From Sophora flavescens (lineage: Eukaryota > Streptophyta > Magnoliopsida > Fabales > Fabaceae): a stretch of DNA of 64,000 nucleotides. The position numbers and the translations under genes were made by a program. Position 1 is the first letter of the stretch. Every line of letters starts with the position of its first letter. This document shows, piece after piece, positions 43,056 to 56,376 of the stretch. The stretch lies in NCBI GenBank assembly GCA_030762895.1, contig CM061063.1, positions 213,946,667 through 214,010,666 on the forward strand, written 5' to 3'. The notes beneath the pieces were generated by a model. That model was not told the DNA's origin, searched no databases, and saw only the letters and a program-made list of their open reading frames with translations.

Positions 43056-46000
43056 ATGCGAGGTACCCTTTCACAAGAGGACCTGCTATTTGATTCAGAG
43101 ATCACCAAGATTGAGAAGCGCTTAAGGAAGGAAGTCAGAGAAAGAAAGAGGCTTGAAGCGATTAATCTTGAGGACAAGGCCGAAGAAAACCCTCCTCCTC
43201 CTCCTCCTCCTCCTCCTCCTCGTTACAAGCCTCTCTTCGAGTACGATCTACCCAGCTTGGGTGATTGTGATTCTTCTATTGTGAGGGGCAACCTAAATAC
43301 AGACTCCTTCAGAGTGGAAGGATGTGTCACATTCCAAATCCGTGAGAATCAGTTTGATGGGAGTGGCAAACAGGACCCTCATAGACACATCACTCGCTTC
43401 CTTGAAGCTTGTGACTTACAGAAGACAAGAGGAGTCTCACAAGATGAGTTTCGCTTGCGGCTTTTCCCTCTCTCTCTTAGGGATGTCGCTCGCGATTGGG
43501 TTGACAGCTTGGATAGGAACAGCATCAGAACTTGGGAGCAAATGGCACAAAAGTTCCTAACCAAATATTTTCCTCCTCAGAAAGCGGCACAAGCAAGAAT
43601 AGCCGTTACATCTTTCAGGCAGACAGAAGATGAAACCTATAATGAATCTTGGGAGAGGTACAATGGGTTATTGAGAAGATGTCCCTCAGCGTTCTTTGAC
43701 CCGATATCCAAGGTTCAACATTTCTTTAATGGGTTAAGGGGACGCTACCAGATGAACTGTGATGCCGCAGCTGGCGGTTCTTTTTCCTATTTATCAGCTG
43801 AGGATGGATGGGCATTATTGGAAAAGATGTCATATAATGATTACAACCGTGGTAGGGAAACCTCAAGTGGAATCAGTTCAGCGACAATGGAAGCCATTCT
43901 CGAGCAAAACAGGTTGTTGAAGATGCAGAATGAGGCTTTGTCTGGAAATAAAAGGGTTAATGTGATACATGAGGGGATGCCCCCGGGTTGTGACAATTGT
44001 AATGGAGATCATGACACACATAGTTATCCGCTCAACTTCTCTCAGGAACATGTGGACTCATGCCACAACTTCTATGACACTGTGCCCCAGAACAACTATC
44101 AGAGGAAGGCATGAATGACTACAATCGGGAATCGAAATAGGGGGTATATGAGGAGAGATCATCCGGGTTTCGCTTGGAGTAATGCTAGTGGTGGTCTAGC
44201 CACGCAACAACAACCTCAACAAGGTCTGAGGCCAAACATTGGGATCCAGCAGCGCAATACTCAGCAGGCTCTTCCGGGGCCTAATCAGTTGCAACTAACA
44301 GATAGTGGAAGACAACCGTGGGAGCTGGCTTTTGAGAAGATGAGTGCAGCAATGGAGAAATCTTCAATCAACACCAACACTGCCATTGACAAGTTGGCAA
44401 CTCATACAGGGTCGGCAATTCTGAATCTTGAGACGCAGATAGCTCAGCTCGCGAAGCAACTAAATGAGCGTCTCCCAGGCACTCTCCCAGGTGATACCGA
44501 GAACAACCCTAAGAACCAATGCAATGCCGTAACAACTAGAAGCGGTAGAGTGTTGGAATCTAACAGGGGTGCAACTAGTTCTCAGGAAGTTGAGGTCTCG
44601 AAACCACCACATGTTGAGGAAGAACAACCTAAGGAAGAGGAGTTGGCAAGTGACAAGGCACCGGAGCAAGGGGGAAGGCTGAAACTTGTGGATGAAGAGT
44701 TCCGAAGGAAGAAATGGGTTGAACCCCAAGACCTTCCGCCCTACATGAGGGTACCGTATCCAGAAAGATTGAAAAAGCCTCAACAGGAGAAGCAGTTCGG
44801 TAAATTCCTTGATGTCTTCCGCAAACTTCAGATCAACATTCCATTTGCGGAAGCCCTGGAACAAATGTCGTCTTATGCCCGATTTATGAAGGAGCTTCTC
44901 TCCAAGAAGCGGAAGATAGTGGATGAGGAAACGGTTGCTTTGACCGAGGAGTGCAGTGCCATCCTTCAAAGAAAACTCCCGGCAAAGTTGAAGGATCCCG
45001 GTTCTTTTTCGATACCTTGCACTATTGGGGAGATGAATATAGGGAAGGCGTTGTGTGATCTAGGGGCAAGCATCAACTTGATGCCTCTCTCTATGATGAA
45101 GAAGTTGGGGATCAAGGAAGCCAAGGATACACGGATGTCGCTCCAGCTAGCCGATCGCTCTATTAAATATCCTTATGGGGTGGTCGAAGACTTGCTAGTG
45201 AAGGTGGATAAATTCATATTTCCGGCAGATTTTGTGGTGCTTGATATGGATGAAGACACTGAGATTCCGCTCATATTGGGAAGGCCCTTCTTGGCACAGG
45301 GCGTGCTTTGATTGATGTGCAACAAGGGAAGCTCACCCTCCGTGTGCAAGATGAGAATGTAGTCTTCAATGTCTTCAAGGCAATGAAGCACCCAGCTGAG
45401 AGGTCGGAGGTCTATCAAGTGGATATGGCGGACTTAATTGTCAAGGAAAAAACCACTAGAGAAGCCCATGGTTCATCACTTGCACAAGTGTTGGTAAAAT
45501 CCCATGATGATGATAGTGAGGAAGAAGACCCCTTGGGAGATGAGGATTATCTTGAGTGCTTGAAACATATGGAAGCCTTACCGAGTCTCACAAGGGATGA
45601 AGGTGCAAAGGAAAAGCTCAACACTGAAGGCAGGGAAGAAGAGAACAAAGCTCCGGAGATGAAGCAACTCCCAACCCACTTAAGGTATGCATTCTTGGGG
45701 GAGAAAGGACAACATCCGGTAATCATTAGCAATGCCTTGAAAAAGGATGAAGAGGAGAAGCTGTTGAGAGTTCTGAGGGAACACAAATCCGCTGGGTGGA
45801 AAATTTCGGACCTAAAAGGTATAAGCCCTTCCTTATGCATGCATAAAATTTTGATGGAGGATGGTTACAAGCCGGTGGTCCAACCACAAAGACGGCTAAA
45901 TCCCATCATGAAAGAAGCCGTGCGTAAGGAGGTGATTAAACTTTTAGATGCCGGGATCATCTACCCAATTTCGGATAGCAATTGGGTTAGTCCAATTCAT

Positions 46001-48538
46001 GTGGTCCAAAAGAAAGGTGGAACAACCGTGGTGGTCAATGAAAACAATGAATTGATCCCAACAAGGACCATCACGGGGTGGAGAGTTTGTATCGACTACA
46101 GAAGACTAAATGAAGCAACAAGAAAGGATCACTTCCCTCTCCCCTTCATTGATCAAATGCTTGAGAGGTTAGCCGGATATGAGTACTACTGTTTTTTGGA
46201 TGGTTACTCCGGCTATAATCAAATTGTGGTGGATCCTCAAGACCAAGAGAAGACGGCCTTCACTTGTCCCTATGGAGTCTTTGCCTATAGGAGGATGCCC
46301 TTTGGATTGTGCAATGCCCCTGCTACTTTCCAAAGGTGCATGCTCTCTATTTTCTCGGACATGGTGGAGAAATGCATTGAGGTGTTCATGGATGACTTCT
46401 CGGTCTTTGGGACCTCATATGACAACTGCTTGAAGAACTTGACTTTGGTGCTTAAAAGGTGCCAAGAGACTAACCTTGTGCTCAATTGGGAGAAATGCCA
46501 CTTCATGGTCAAGGAAGGTATAGTCTTGGGGCACAAAATCTCCCAAAGGGGGATTGAGGTCGATAAGGCGAAGATTGAGTTGATTGAAAAGCTTCCCCCA
46601 CCAACCAATGTAAAGGGGGTGAGGAGTTTTTTGGGGCATGCCGGGTTCTACCGGAGATTCATCAAGGACTTCTCCAAAATCGCAAGGCCGCTTTGCAACC
46701 TTCTTGTGAAGGATGTATCCTTTGATTTCAATGCTTCTTGTTTAAATGCCTTCACTGTTTTGAAAAATATGCTTGTCACCGCACCCATAATCACTGCACC
46801 TAATTGGAATTTGCCTTTTGAAATCATGTGTGATGCCAGTAATTATGCGGTGGGGGCTGTTTTGGGACAAAGGGTGGAAAAATTAGCTCATGTCATTTAC
46901 TATGCAAGTAAAGTTTTGAATGAGGCACAAGCTAATTATTCCACCACTGAAAAAGAACTACTTGCTGTGGTGTTTGCTTTGGATAAGTTTAGATCCTACG
47001 TTGTGGGGTCTAAGATTGTTGTTTTCACCGATCATGCGGCCATAAAACACTTGATGGCAAAACAAGAGGCCAAACCTAGATTAATGCGGTGGATTCTTCT
47101 TTTGCAGGAATTTGACCTAGAGATTAAGGATAGGAAAGGATCCGAGAATGGTGTGGCGGACCACTTATCTAGGTTGGTCAATCCCGACACCAAGGAGGAG
47201 TTGTTAGACATCAAGGAAGAATTTCCTGTTGAAAAGCTGTTAGCACTTATTGAAAATTCCCCTCCTTGGTTCGCGGACATGACCAACTTCAAATCTTCAA
47301 ATGTGGTTCCGTAAGGTTGGACTAGTCAACAAAGGAAGAAATTCTTCTCGGATGCAAAGTACTATGTGTGGGAGGACCCATATCTTTTCAAGCAATGCTC
47401 GGACGGGATCCTAAGGAGGTGCATTCCCCATGACCAGATCGGAAACGTGTTGTGGCATTGTCATAGCTCGGATTATGGTGGGCACTATGGGGGAAAGAAG
47501 ACCGCAGAAAAAATTCTCCAAAGCGGATTTTATTGGCCAACGCTTTTCAAGGATGCCCATACCTTTGTTGAGAACTGTGATCGGTGCCAAAGAGTTGGCA
47601 ATATCTCTAAGCGGCATGAACTTCCTTTGAATTGCATGCTTGAAGTAGAACTCTTTGATGTGTGGGGGATAGATTTCATGGGACCATTCCCACCCTCTTT
47701 CTCTTACCAATACATTCTGGTGGCTGTGGACTATGTGTCGAAATGGGTAGAGGCAATCCCGACAACTACGGATGATGCGCGAGTAGTCATGGAATTCCTA
47801 AGGCGTAATATCTTCTCGAGGTTTGGGGTCCCTAGAGTGTTTATTAGTGATGGGGGATCCCACTTTTGCAACAATCCATTGCACAAGCTTCTTGAGAAGT
47901 ATGGGGTCAAGCATAGAGTCGCTACTCCTTATCATCCCCAAACAAATGGGCAAGCGGAAGTATCCAACCGTGAGTTGAAGCGTATCCTTGAAAAAACCGT
48001 CAACTCCTCACGAAAGGATTGGTCAAAAAAATTGGATGATGCTTTATGGGCTTATAGGACCGCTTTCAAGACTCCAATTGGAAGGTCTCCCTACAACTTG
48101 GTGTTTGGAAAGGCATGCCACCTACCGGTGGAGTTGGAAGAGAAGTCTTATTGGGCAATTCGAGAACTCAACTTTGACTTGACGAAAGCTGGTGAGAAGA
48201 GGCTTTTGGATCTGAATGAGTTGTCCGAGATCCGCATGCAAGCTTATGAAAATGCAAAAATCTACAAGGAGCGGACTAAGGCATGGCATGACAAGCACAT
48301 CTTGCCTAGAAGGTTTGAGCCCGGACAAATGGTACTCCTTTATAATTCAAGGTTGAGGCTCTTTCCTGGAAAGCTGAAATCGAGGTGGTCAGGACCATTC
48401 AAGATCCTACAAGTCTTCCCATACGGAGCAGTGGAATTAGAAGGGGCCTCCAGCAACTTCAAGGTGAACGGGCAAAGGCTAAAGCATTATCATGGGAAAT
48501 CGGTCCCAATTGGCAAGCAAGTGTTTTTTCTGGATTAG
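43056..48538 (+). pseudogene. Element A gag-pol polyprotein, three lesions
   Basis: Starts MRGTLSQEDLLFDS at 43056, the first ATG of the frame. It contains a Pro run (about 43190-43220) and the gag core (about 43300-43800). An in-frame TGA at 44112-44114 follows, then the linker and protease (DLGASINLMPL at about 45058, IPLILGRPFLA). A frameshift lies at about 45290-45310. RT follows with CFLDGYSGYNQI and FMDDFSVFG (about 46386), then RNase H (CDASNYAVGAVLG). An in-frame TAA at 47312-47314 precedes the integrase, which has a His/Cys finger (about 47455-47590) and the catalytic Asp, Asp, Glu in GIDFMGPF, ISDGGSHF and NGQAEVSN. It ends at 48538. The order and motifs mark an Athila-type Gypsy polyprotein that copies and inserts the element. 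Few lesions indicate youth. Confidence 0.92.
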
Positions 48539-50315
48539 CCCTCTGTGGTGACTTGAGTCAGGCTCGGGACGTTAAACAAGCGCTACTTGGGAGGCAACCC
48601 AAGCTAGGTATCCTTTATTTTTAGTTCTATCATTTTCATTTATAATAATAAAAAAAAAGAGCTTGATTCGCCATGCGAATCCACATTGGCCGCGCGAGAC
48701 AGAAGCCCTGAATCTCTAGGGTTGCTCACTTTTTTGTCTCGCGTCGCGAGGTCTACTTTCGCCTCGCTATTCTGGGCATCATCATCTGCTGGAATTCCAG
48801 ATTCGCCTCGCGAGTGATCTCTCGCCTCGCGAATCTGCAATTAAGGTTTTAATTTGCAGGAGTTCTTCCAGGATGCTATGCAACAGAAGGGAGGCCGTGA
48901 GACCAATTGGATGAGGAGGAAACCATGGAAACTTGATCAGGGAGTATCCTCTCCTCTCCTCACTTTTGTTTTGTTTTGTTTTTGCTTTTTGTTTTGTTTT
49001 TGTTTGTCACTCTTGAATAATTTGAGAAGATCAAGAGTTTGTGTATGAATAGTGTGTCGGCAAGCTTGTTGGATTTTGATTAAATTGAGCATAGATTGAT
49101 TGCATGAATTATATTGACCATCGATGATTTCCCCCTAGATTCTGAAAATAGAAAATTGATCCCCATGTGAAAAATTGAAAATTGAACTTTGAGAATTTTA
49201 TTGTGATTACTTGATTTATGATAAGTTTGGGGTGAGGGGGTGCACACACTAGGAATTGTATCTCGGTCAAACAATTTGCAAAATGTCCAGGTGAGGATTT
49301 GAGCCTCCAACTTTGTTTTTGATTGTGTGAATCACTATTAAGTTGCACTTTCCCGAATTTGCTTGAATCTCTATATGGTTTGCATGTTTATGTTTTGCAT
49401 CAAATGACTTAGGCAATTTTCTTTGAAATAACTTCTTGGCCTAAAGAGAACCATCCCTAATGCATGTTCCCTAGTTAGCCCCGTTGAGCCTAATTAGCCT
49501 ATTGTTTCTTGATGACCCTATATTATAAGCCAAAATCTGAAAAACCATGTTAACCCAATCTTAGGATTAGGAGAGCATGGACACTTAGCAAGAGAAGGGT
49601 TGTGAGAAACTAAGTTTGGGGTGGCTACAAGGTGATGTGTCATATTGGGGTGAGAAAAAGAAAAATAAAGGTTGAAACCCAAAAAAAAAATGCCAGAAGA
49701 AAAGGGGCAAAACAAAAAGATTAGCAAGGAAAAGGGCTGTAGTCACCCGAGGTAAAAGGAAAAATGGAAAAAGGAATTCGAGTGGAATATGTGTCAAATG
49801 CTCATGCTCTCTTAGTTCCTAGGGACTTAAGCCGAGTATCCTTGAATATCCTACCCTCAGCCAGGCCCCATTACAACCTTTAAAAGACCTTCTGATGTTG
49901 CATACATGTTTTCGTGGGAACCATTTTTGAGATGAAAATCAAATTCATGGGAAGTGCCATTGATATGTGAAATTGAGGGAAAAGTTGATAGCCTAGACTA
50001 ATTTGAGCGAATGAGTGAAATTTTACATACCCTTGTGAGGAAGGCAGTTGTTTGAAATTGGTGATCTTCCTTTTGGGTGTGACCCTGATCCTCAACTTAG
50101 ACTAATGATTGCATGAATGATGAAGTTCTCAATTGTTTAAAGTAAATGAATGTGGGGATTACATTGATGTAAGGGGGGAGATCATTGGAGAAAAACTGTT
50201 TTGATTGCATGAAATTTGTGCGAAATCGATTGATTCCTTCAGGCTTGCCAAGTCTTGAGTACTTTTTGAGTTTTAGCTTGCTTGGGGACAAGCAAGGTTT
50301 AAGTTTGGGGTGTTT
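48539..50315 (+). other. Noncoding 3' region of element A
   Basis: About 1.8 kb where Athila elements often carry an envelope-like ORF; none is supported here. It begins with the conserved segment ending in CGCTACTTGGGAGGCAACCC. It includes the hairpin cluster at 48667-48840, and from about 49003 it aligns with the 3' region of element C (from about 59818). Confidence 0.7.
48667..48840. repeat. Hairpin cluster, family 2, in element A 3' region
   Basis: Six or more ATTCGCC-TCGCGAA-type units, some diverged (for example GATTCGCCATGCGAATC). It lies 1.5 kb outside the 3' LTR, so the cluster occurs independently at two places in one element. Confidence 0.85.
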
Positions 50316-51733
50316 TGATAAGCCTTCGGCTTATCTAGTTTTATAACTAGATGGACTGTGGTTTTTGTGCAAATTATTCGAGTTCAATCTCGTTTTCGCC
50401 CAAATTTGGCCTTGTTTTATTCCTAAGTAGACTTTTACTCGTTCTAGGCATTTTTAGTAGTTTTTAGTCTATTTTGAATAGAATTACGCATTTTGTGTCT
50501 TTTTATTGTTTCAGGTTAGAAGTGAAGCTCCGGGAGTCAAGGAAAGTCAAGAAGCAGTGGAAAAAGCACTTCTGGAGATACTCGCCGCGCGAGTGGATGC
50601 CGGATGCTCGCCTCGCGAGCTCGAACATCGAGATGAAGCGCGAACAGGTCATCACTCCGGTTCGCCCCTGCACGCTCGATCGCCTCGCGAATCATGAAGA
50701 CCTGGAAGTCAGAGACCATCACGGCCTAGCCGTGATGAAGGTCACGGCTGTGACAGATTGAAGTGGGAAGACTCGCCCCGCGAATACACTCTCGCCTCGC
50801 GAGAATCCAAAATTGAAAGCGCGCCAAAACTAATGTTCGCCTCGCGAAAGATGGTTCGCCCCGCGAGAGGCCGAGAACCAGAATCCTTATTTAAAGGTTG
50901 TTTCAGATCAGAATAGGTATCCAAGTTTTAGCCACTATTTTAGATCAGATTTTGGGCGAATCCTTGTTATTCTGGAGCTGCGTCTCCCTTTTCTTTTCTT
51001 TTCTTATTTTATTATGGAGATTATTGCCGATTGTTTGTTTGTCTTCACGGGCATGAGGAACTAATCCCCTCGTCTAGGGGATCGATGAAGCCACCCATGG
51101 CGGTATAGTGTTCATGTGATGTATATTTTTCTTCCCTTTAATTCAATTCTTGTTTTCCAATTCTGAATTGATTGTGTCGATTATATGCTTGCGTGATCGA
51201 CTAGTTAAACGTGTTGAGGCTGATCGGCGATTCGCGTTTTAGAACTTGAATTGGGATCATCGATCGAATATTGCACGAAATTGGGTAGGAGATCGGTGCA
51301 ACCTTATAGGGAACAAGAATTAACAGAATTTGATGATTAGGATTATGAGACTTAGTGAGTAATTAATCCAAATCATTGATTACGTCCTATTGAGCACGGC
51401 AGTGAATTTAGGAGAAATTGGGGGTCCCGGTTGACATTGTAATTGAACCTAGGGAGGAATACATCATCACTTGGGTACTATGCATGATTGGGTAGGTGGA
51501 TTTGAAACCCTAGATATTTTAATTTCTGATTTTTAAAACCTTAGCTTTATTTGATTTGTTATTGAATTGCGATATTAATCTCTCTCTCAACCACTTCCCT
51601 CTCTTGACCAAACTTATTGAATTTCTCGTGAATTGGTAGAATTGGTAGCCCAATCCTTGTGTTCGACCTCGGTAATTTCTTACCGTGTTTTTATTACTTG
51701 CGACGACCCGGTACACTTGCCGGTGTCTCATCA
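50316..51733 (+). repeat. 3' LTR of element A
   Basis: 1418 bp, TGATAAGCC to GTCTCATCA. Family 2 hairpins lie at 50580-50880 and a single family 1 hairpin plus half-site at about 50716-50760. It is shorter than the 5' LTR in this region. Confidence 0.94.
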
Positions 51734-51738
51734 TCAAG

Positions 51739-52290
51739 TGACACATTCGAAGAGTAGTCCAATCCGTTGTAGAAGGTGTGCACTAACAACCACCTCTCGA
51801 GTCCATGATGTGGGCAAGACTCCAGCAATCCCTTGTAGCGATCCCAAGCTTCTGGTAAGCATTCTCCATCCTTTTGGAAGAAGTCGGTGATCTGGGTTCG
51901 TAGGTAAGCCGTTTTGGATGGAGGGAAGAATTTCTCCAAGAACGCCTGCTCCAGTTGGTCCCAAGTCGACAAGGTATTAGCGGTCACTTGCTTCAGCCAA
52001 GCTTTTGCCTTTCCAGTAAGAGAGGAGGGGAACAACCTCAACCGAATAGTATCAACCGGGGTGCCTTGAACTCTAACTGCATCGGTGAACTCCAAGAATG
52101 TCTCCACATGATAAGTCGGGTCCTCTGAGGGCAATCCTCCGAATTGATGTTGCCTAATCATGTTAATTAGCATAGGCGGTATAGTGTAGTTCTCCGCCTC
52201 AATCTCTGGCCTAGAAATCCCAGTTCGCAAACCCCTCGCATTTGGGGCTGCGTAGTCCTTCAATGGTTTTGTATCCGGTAGATTCGCCAT
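51739..52290 (-). pseudogene. Element B gag N-part
   Basis: Starts MANLPDTKPLKDYAAPNARG at 52290 and carries the retrotransposon gag domain: DPTYHVETFLEFTD, then LTGKAKAWLKQV and FLEKFFPPSKTA. The frame is open up to insertion A and resumes at 41378. With the two parts considered as one gene, this gag is open for about 340 codons. It still looks coding-competent apart from the insertion. Confidence 0.85.
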
Positions 52291-52331
52291 GAGTGGAATA
52301 GGAATCAACCTCTCTCTCTCTTTGTAGTCTC

Positions 52332-52431
52332 TGTTAGAATTAGTGGGACTGTGTGGACGGTGCGGACGGTGTTCCTAGGATTTAGCTTATCATTCATTTC
52401 CTTCTAAATTGTAAATTGTATTTACTATTGA

Positions 52432-52491
<60 letters not shown>

Positions 52492-52561
52492 AAGTATGAT
52501 GAATAAAATAACTCAAGCATTTCACAAACACTTGTCTAAATTATCTCCACGTTATTCAATA
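52332..52561 (+). repeat. 5' LTR of element D with long (TA)n
   Basis: 230 bp, starting TGTTAGAATTAG. A (TA)n tract of about 27 units (about 52435-52489) explains why it is 38 bp longer than the 3' LTR, where the tract has about 9 units. Confidence 0.93.
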
Positions 52562-52963
52562 TGGTATCAAGAGCAGGTTCATTTGTCCTTTGAAGGTTTC
52601 TGCCTCTGGTCCAGCAGAAATCTTGTACCGTCAACCTTTATCCTTTTACGAAGTCTTCTGCCTCTGGTTCAACTGTCCTTCAACCTTCCTCTATTTTTCA
52701 AACAACACTGTCCCAACCAAACAACACCTCTCAAGATCAAAAGTCATTCTGAAAGTCACTGTCTCGACCACCCAGAACCGTTCGCCTCGACCTCCTCTGT
52801 CTGTCTAGTTGGCCAAAATTCACTTTTTCTGTTGTTTGGAAAGTGGGTCTCTTGCCTTTAGTCTCCTCTGATTTTTTGGTTCCTGTTTCTGGTTGTTGCT
52901 TGCCGCCGCTGGTCTCTTTACAATCTTAGGTGTTAAGGTAGCCTTTCTGTCTGTTTTGGCTCG

Positions 52964-55900
52964 AATGGGTCGTCCTCAAAGCACATATTGCAAGCAAATG
53001 GGTCACACTCATAATACTTGTTACTCTCTTCATGGGTTTCCTAAAAAATCAGTCAATGCTAAAATGTTCAAGGAAAATTTTTTCGAAGCCGAGTACCGAG
53101 AGTATCTTCAATTGAAAGCTGCCCATCAATCTCATGGGTCTACTGCCACTGGTGTTCATGACTCCACAGCCTTCATATCTCAATCCGGTAACAATCAAAA
53201 TATTTGGATAATTGATTCAGGTGCCTCTGATCATATTGCTGGTAATCGTTCTTTATTCTCCTCCATATCTTCTCCTAAATTTCCTCACTTCATTACTCTT
53301 GCGAATGGTTCTAAGGTCAGCGCCAAAGGAATCGGTCAAGTTTCAGTCACTCCTTCTATAACTTTAAAATCTGTTTTGTTTATACCTGGTTGCCCTTTTA
53401 ATTTGATCTCCCTTAGTCAACTTACTCGCTCTCTAAACTGCTCGGTAACTTTTGATGTTGGTTCTTTTACTATACAGGAACGTGGTACGGGTCGGATGAT
53501 TGGCGTAGGACATGAATCACAAGGTCTTTATTACCTCCAATCAGCTCCTTCGTAAGTTGTCTTTGCAATCGAGTCTCCAAATCTTCTTCATGAACGATTG
53601 GGCCATCCAAGTTTGTCAAAATTGAAGCAAATGGTTCCGAATCTTGCAAAAATGTCATCATTGAACTGTGAGTCGTGTCAACTAGGCAAGCATGTTCGCT
53701 CTTCCTTTCCCAGCAAAGTTGAAAGCCGAGTTGATTCTACTTTTTCAGCTATCCATTCAGATATATGGGGACCGAGTTGTGTGTCTTCTAATGGTTTCCG
53801 ATATTTCGTTACCTTTATTGATGAGTTCTCTCGTTGCACTTGGGTTTTCTTAATGAAAGAACGATCTAAACTTTCGTCTATTCTCACCACTTTCGTTAAT
53901 GAGGTCAAAACCCAATTTGGTAAGACAATCAAAATCCTTAGAAGTGATAATGCAAAGGAATACTTTTCTTCTGCTCTTTCTTCCTTTTTGTCATCACAGG
54001 GCATTCTCCATCAATCCAGTTGTCCTCATACCCCTAAACAGAATGGCATAGCTGAAAGGAAGAATAGACATCTTGTTGAAATTGCTCGGACCTTGTTACT
54101 CCATGAGAATGTACCTGTCCGACATTGGGGTGATGCAGTTTTGACATCATGTTATTTAATTAATCGGATGCCTTCATCCTCTCTTGATCATAACATACCA
54201 CATTCCATTTTATTCCCTAAAGAGCCATTATTTCATGTCGCTCCATGGATATTTGGATGCACTTGTTTTATTCACGACTTGTCTCCGGGTCTTGATAAGC
54301 TTGCTGCACGAGCCATCAAATGTGTCTTTTTGGGATATTCCAGGTTACAGAAGGGTTACAAGTGTTACTCCCCTGTGCAGAATCGTTATTTCATGTGTGC
54401 AGATGTAACGTTCTTCGAAGAAAAGTTTTACTTCTCACCATCCACAGTTGAGTCTCAGACTATTCAAGAAGTCTTTCCGATTCCGTATCTTGGTCCATCA
54501 CCTTCTCCTTTGTCGGAATCAGTTTCGACTACAGAAATTCCTAGCGATCCCCCACTCGAGCAATCTCAAAGGTCACCCATCATATATCATCGTCGTCCAC
54601 GAGTTCTTAATACAGAATTGGAAGGCACTAAAAGACCAGCTGAATCATGTCCTACTCCAGCAGATGACCCTACTACGGACCTACCTGAAGGAAACCTTGA
54701 CTTGCCCATTGCTCTTAGGAAAGGTACTTGGTCTACTCAAAATCCTCATCCTATTTATAAATTCTTAGGTTACCATCGTCTCTATCCTTCTTATTATTCT
54801 TTTGTGTCATCTATATCTTCCGTTTCCATTCCTAAAAATGTTTGTGAGGCACTTGATCATCCAAGATGACGACAAGCCATGATTGATGAAATGCAGGCTT
54901 TGGAGCATAATGGTACTTGGGACTTGACTCCTCTTCCTCCAGGAAAGAAACCCGTTGGTTGTCGATGGGTATATGCTATTAAAGTTGGGGCCAATGGACA
55001 GATCGATCGGCTCAAAGCCCGGCTTGTAGCCAAAGGTTACTCTCAGATTTATGGACTTGATTATGGAGATAATTTCTCCCCTGTGGCCAAAATCACTTCT
55101 GTTCGAATATTTCTTGCCATGGCTGCCATCTGTCATTGGCCATTATATCAGTTAGATATTAAAAATGAATTTCTTCATGGAGAGTTAGAAGAGGAGATTT
55201 ATATGGAGCAACCTCCTGGATTTGTTGCTCAGGGGGAGTCCGGTTTGGTTTGCAGGCTACGACGATCTCTCTATGGGCTGAAACAGTCTCCACGAGCTTG
55301 GTTTGGAAAATTCAGTTCAGTTATTCAAGCTTTTGGAATGAAACGTAGTGAAGCAGATCATTCAGTCTTTTATTGCTATACCTCTCCAAATAGATGTGTT
55401 TACTTGGTGGTCTATGTAGATGATATAGTCATCACAGGAAATGATCAGGAGAAAATTTCTCAGCTGAAGGAACATTTATGTAGCCATTTTCAGACCAAGG
55501 ACTTGGGGAAATTGAAATATTTTCTTGGAATTGAAGTTGCTCAGTCGAAGAATGGGATTATAATCTCACAGAGGAAGTATGCATTAGACATACTTAAAGA
55601 AACTGGTATGTTAGATTGTCGACCAGTTGATAGTCCCATGGATCTGAATCAAAAATTGCTACCCAACCAGGGGGAGCCTTATTCTGATCCTGAAAGGTAT
55701 CGGAGATTGGTTGGGAAGCTCATCTATCTCACTATGACAAGGCCATATATTTCCTTTACAGTGGGAGTGGTGAGTCAATTCATGCAGTCTCCTCATAATG
55801 ATCACTGGGATGTAGTAATTCGAATTCTGAGATATATTAAAAAGACTCCAGGACAAGGACTACTTTATGAAGACAAAGGAAGCACTCAAATAGTTGGATT

Positions 55901-56369
55901 TTGCGATGCAGATTGGGCAGGATCACCCATTGAAAGGCATTCCACTTCAGGGTATTGTGTGTCTATTGGAGGAAATCTTGTCTCGTGGAAGAGTAAGAAA
56001 CAAAATGTTGTTGCAAGGTCTAGAGCAGAGGCTGAATATAGAGGTATGGCTGTAGCTATGTGTGAGCTCATTTGGATTAAACAACTTCTTGAGGAATTGA
56101 AGTTTGGAGATACTCAAGAAATGAAGTTATGTTGTGATAACCAGGCAGCTCTCCATATAGCTTCCAATCCAGTATTCCATGAGAGAACTAAACATATTGA
56201 GATCGATTGTCATTTTATCCGAGAAAAAGTACTTTCTGAAGAAGTCGTCACCGAATATGTTAGCTCTAATGATCAACTGGTAGACGTCTTTACAAAATCT
56301 CTAAGAGGACCGAGAATTCAGAATATTTGTTCCAAGCTTGGAGCATTTGATTTGTATGCTCCATCTTGA
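52964..56369 (+). pseudogene. Element D protease, integrase, RT, RNase H
   Basis: Reads from MGRPQSTYCKQMGHTHNTC, a zinc-knuckle remnant without its first Cys, through protease WIIDSGASDHI (about 53203). A stop TAA at 53553-53555 follows. The integrase has a finger HERLGHP...CESCQLGKH and core residues in HSDIWGP, RSDNAKEYF and NGIAERKN. A stop TGA at 54867-54869 sits where Copia proteins usually have Trp (HPRxRQAM). RT follows with VYVDDIVITG (about 55413), then RNase H with SRAEAEYRGMA (about 56025) and the tail DVFTKSL. It ends at 56369. The frame is the same throughout, broken only by the two stops. It would supply RT and integrase, but no gag. Confidence 0.92.
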
Positions 56370-56376
56370 GGGGGGG

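Larger units (their letters stand above)
41379..51733 (+). mobile_element. Athila-like element A, nearly complete
   Basis: A 10.4-kb element with LTRs at 41379-42896 and 50316-51733 and a perfect target duplication TCAAG (41374-41378, 51734-51738). It interrupts the gag of element B, which resumes exactly in frame once the insertion and one duplication copy are removed. The order is primer-binding site, gag, protease, RT, RNase H, integrase, then 1.8 kb of noncoding sequence and a PPT-like TTTGGGGTGTTT. The coding part has two stops and one frameshift only. No envelope-like ORF is found after integrase. Confidence 0.95.

Noticed and set aside
48539..50315. An envelope-like gene in element A
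   Set aside because: No open frame of useful length with a signal peptide or membrane segment is present; the short minus-strand frames are chance.
52435..52489. The (TA)n tract as a functional element
   Set aside because: It is a simple microsatellite in a Copia LTR, and its length differs between the two LTRs.
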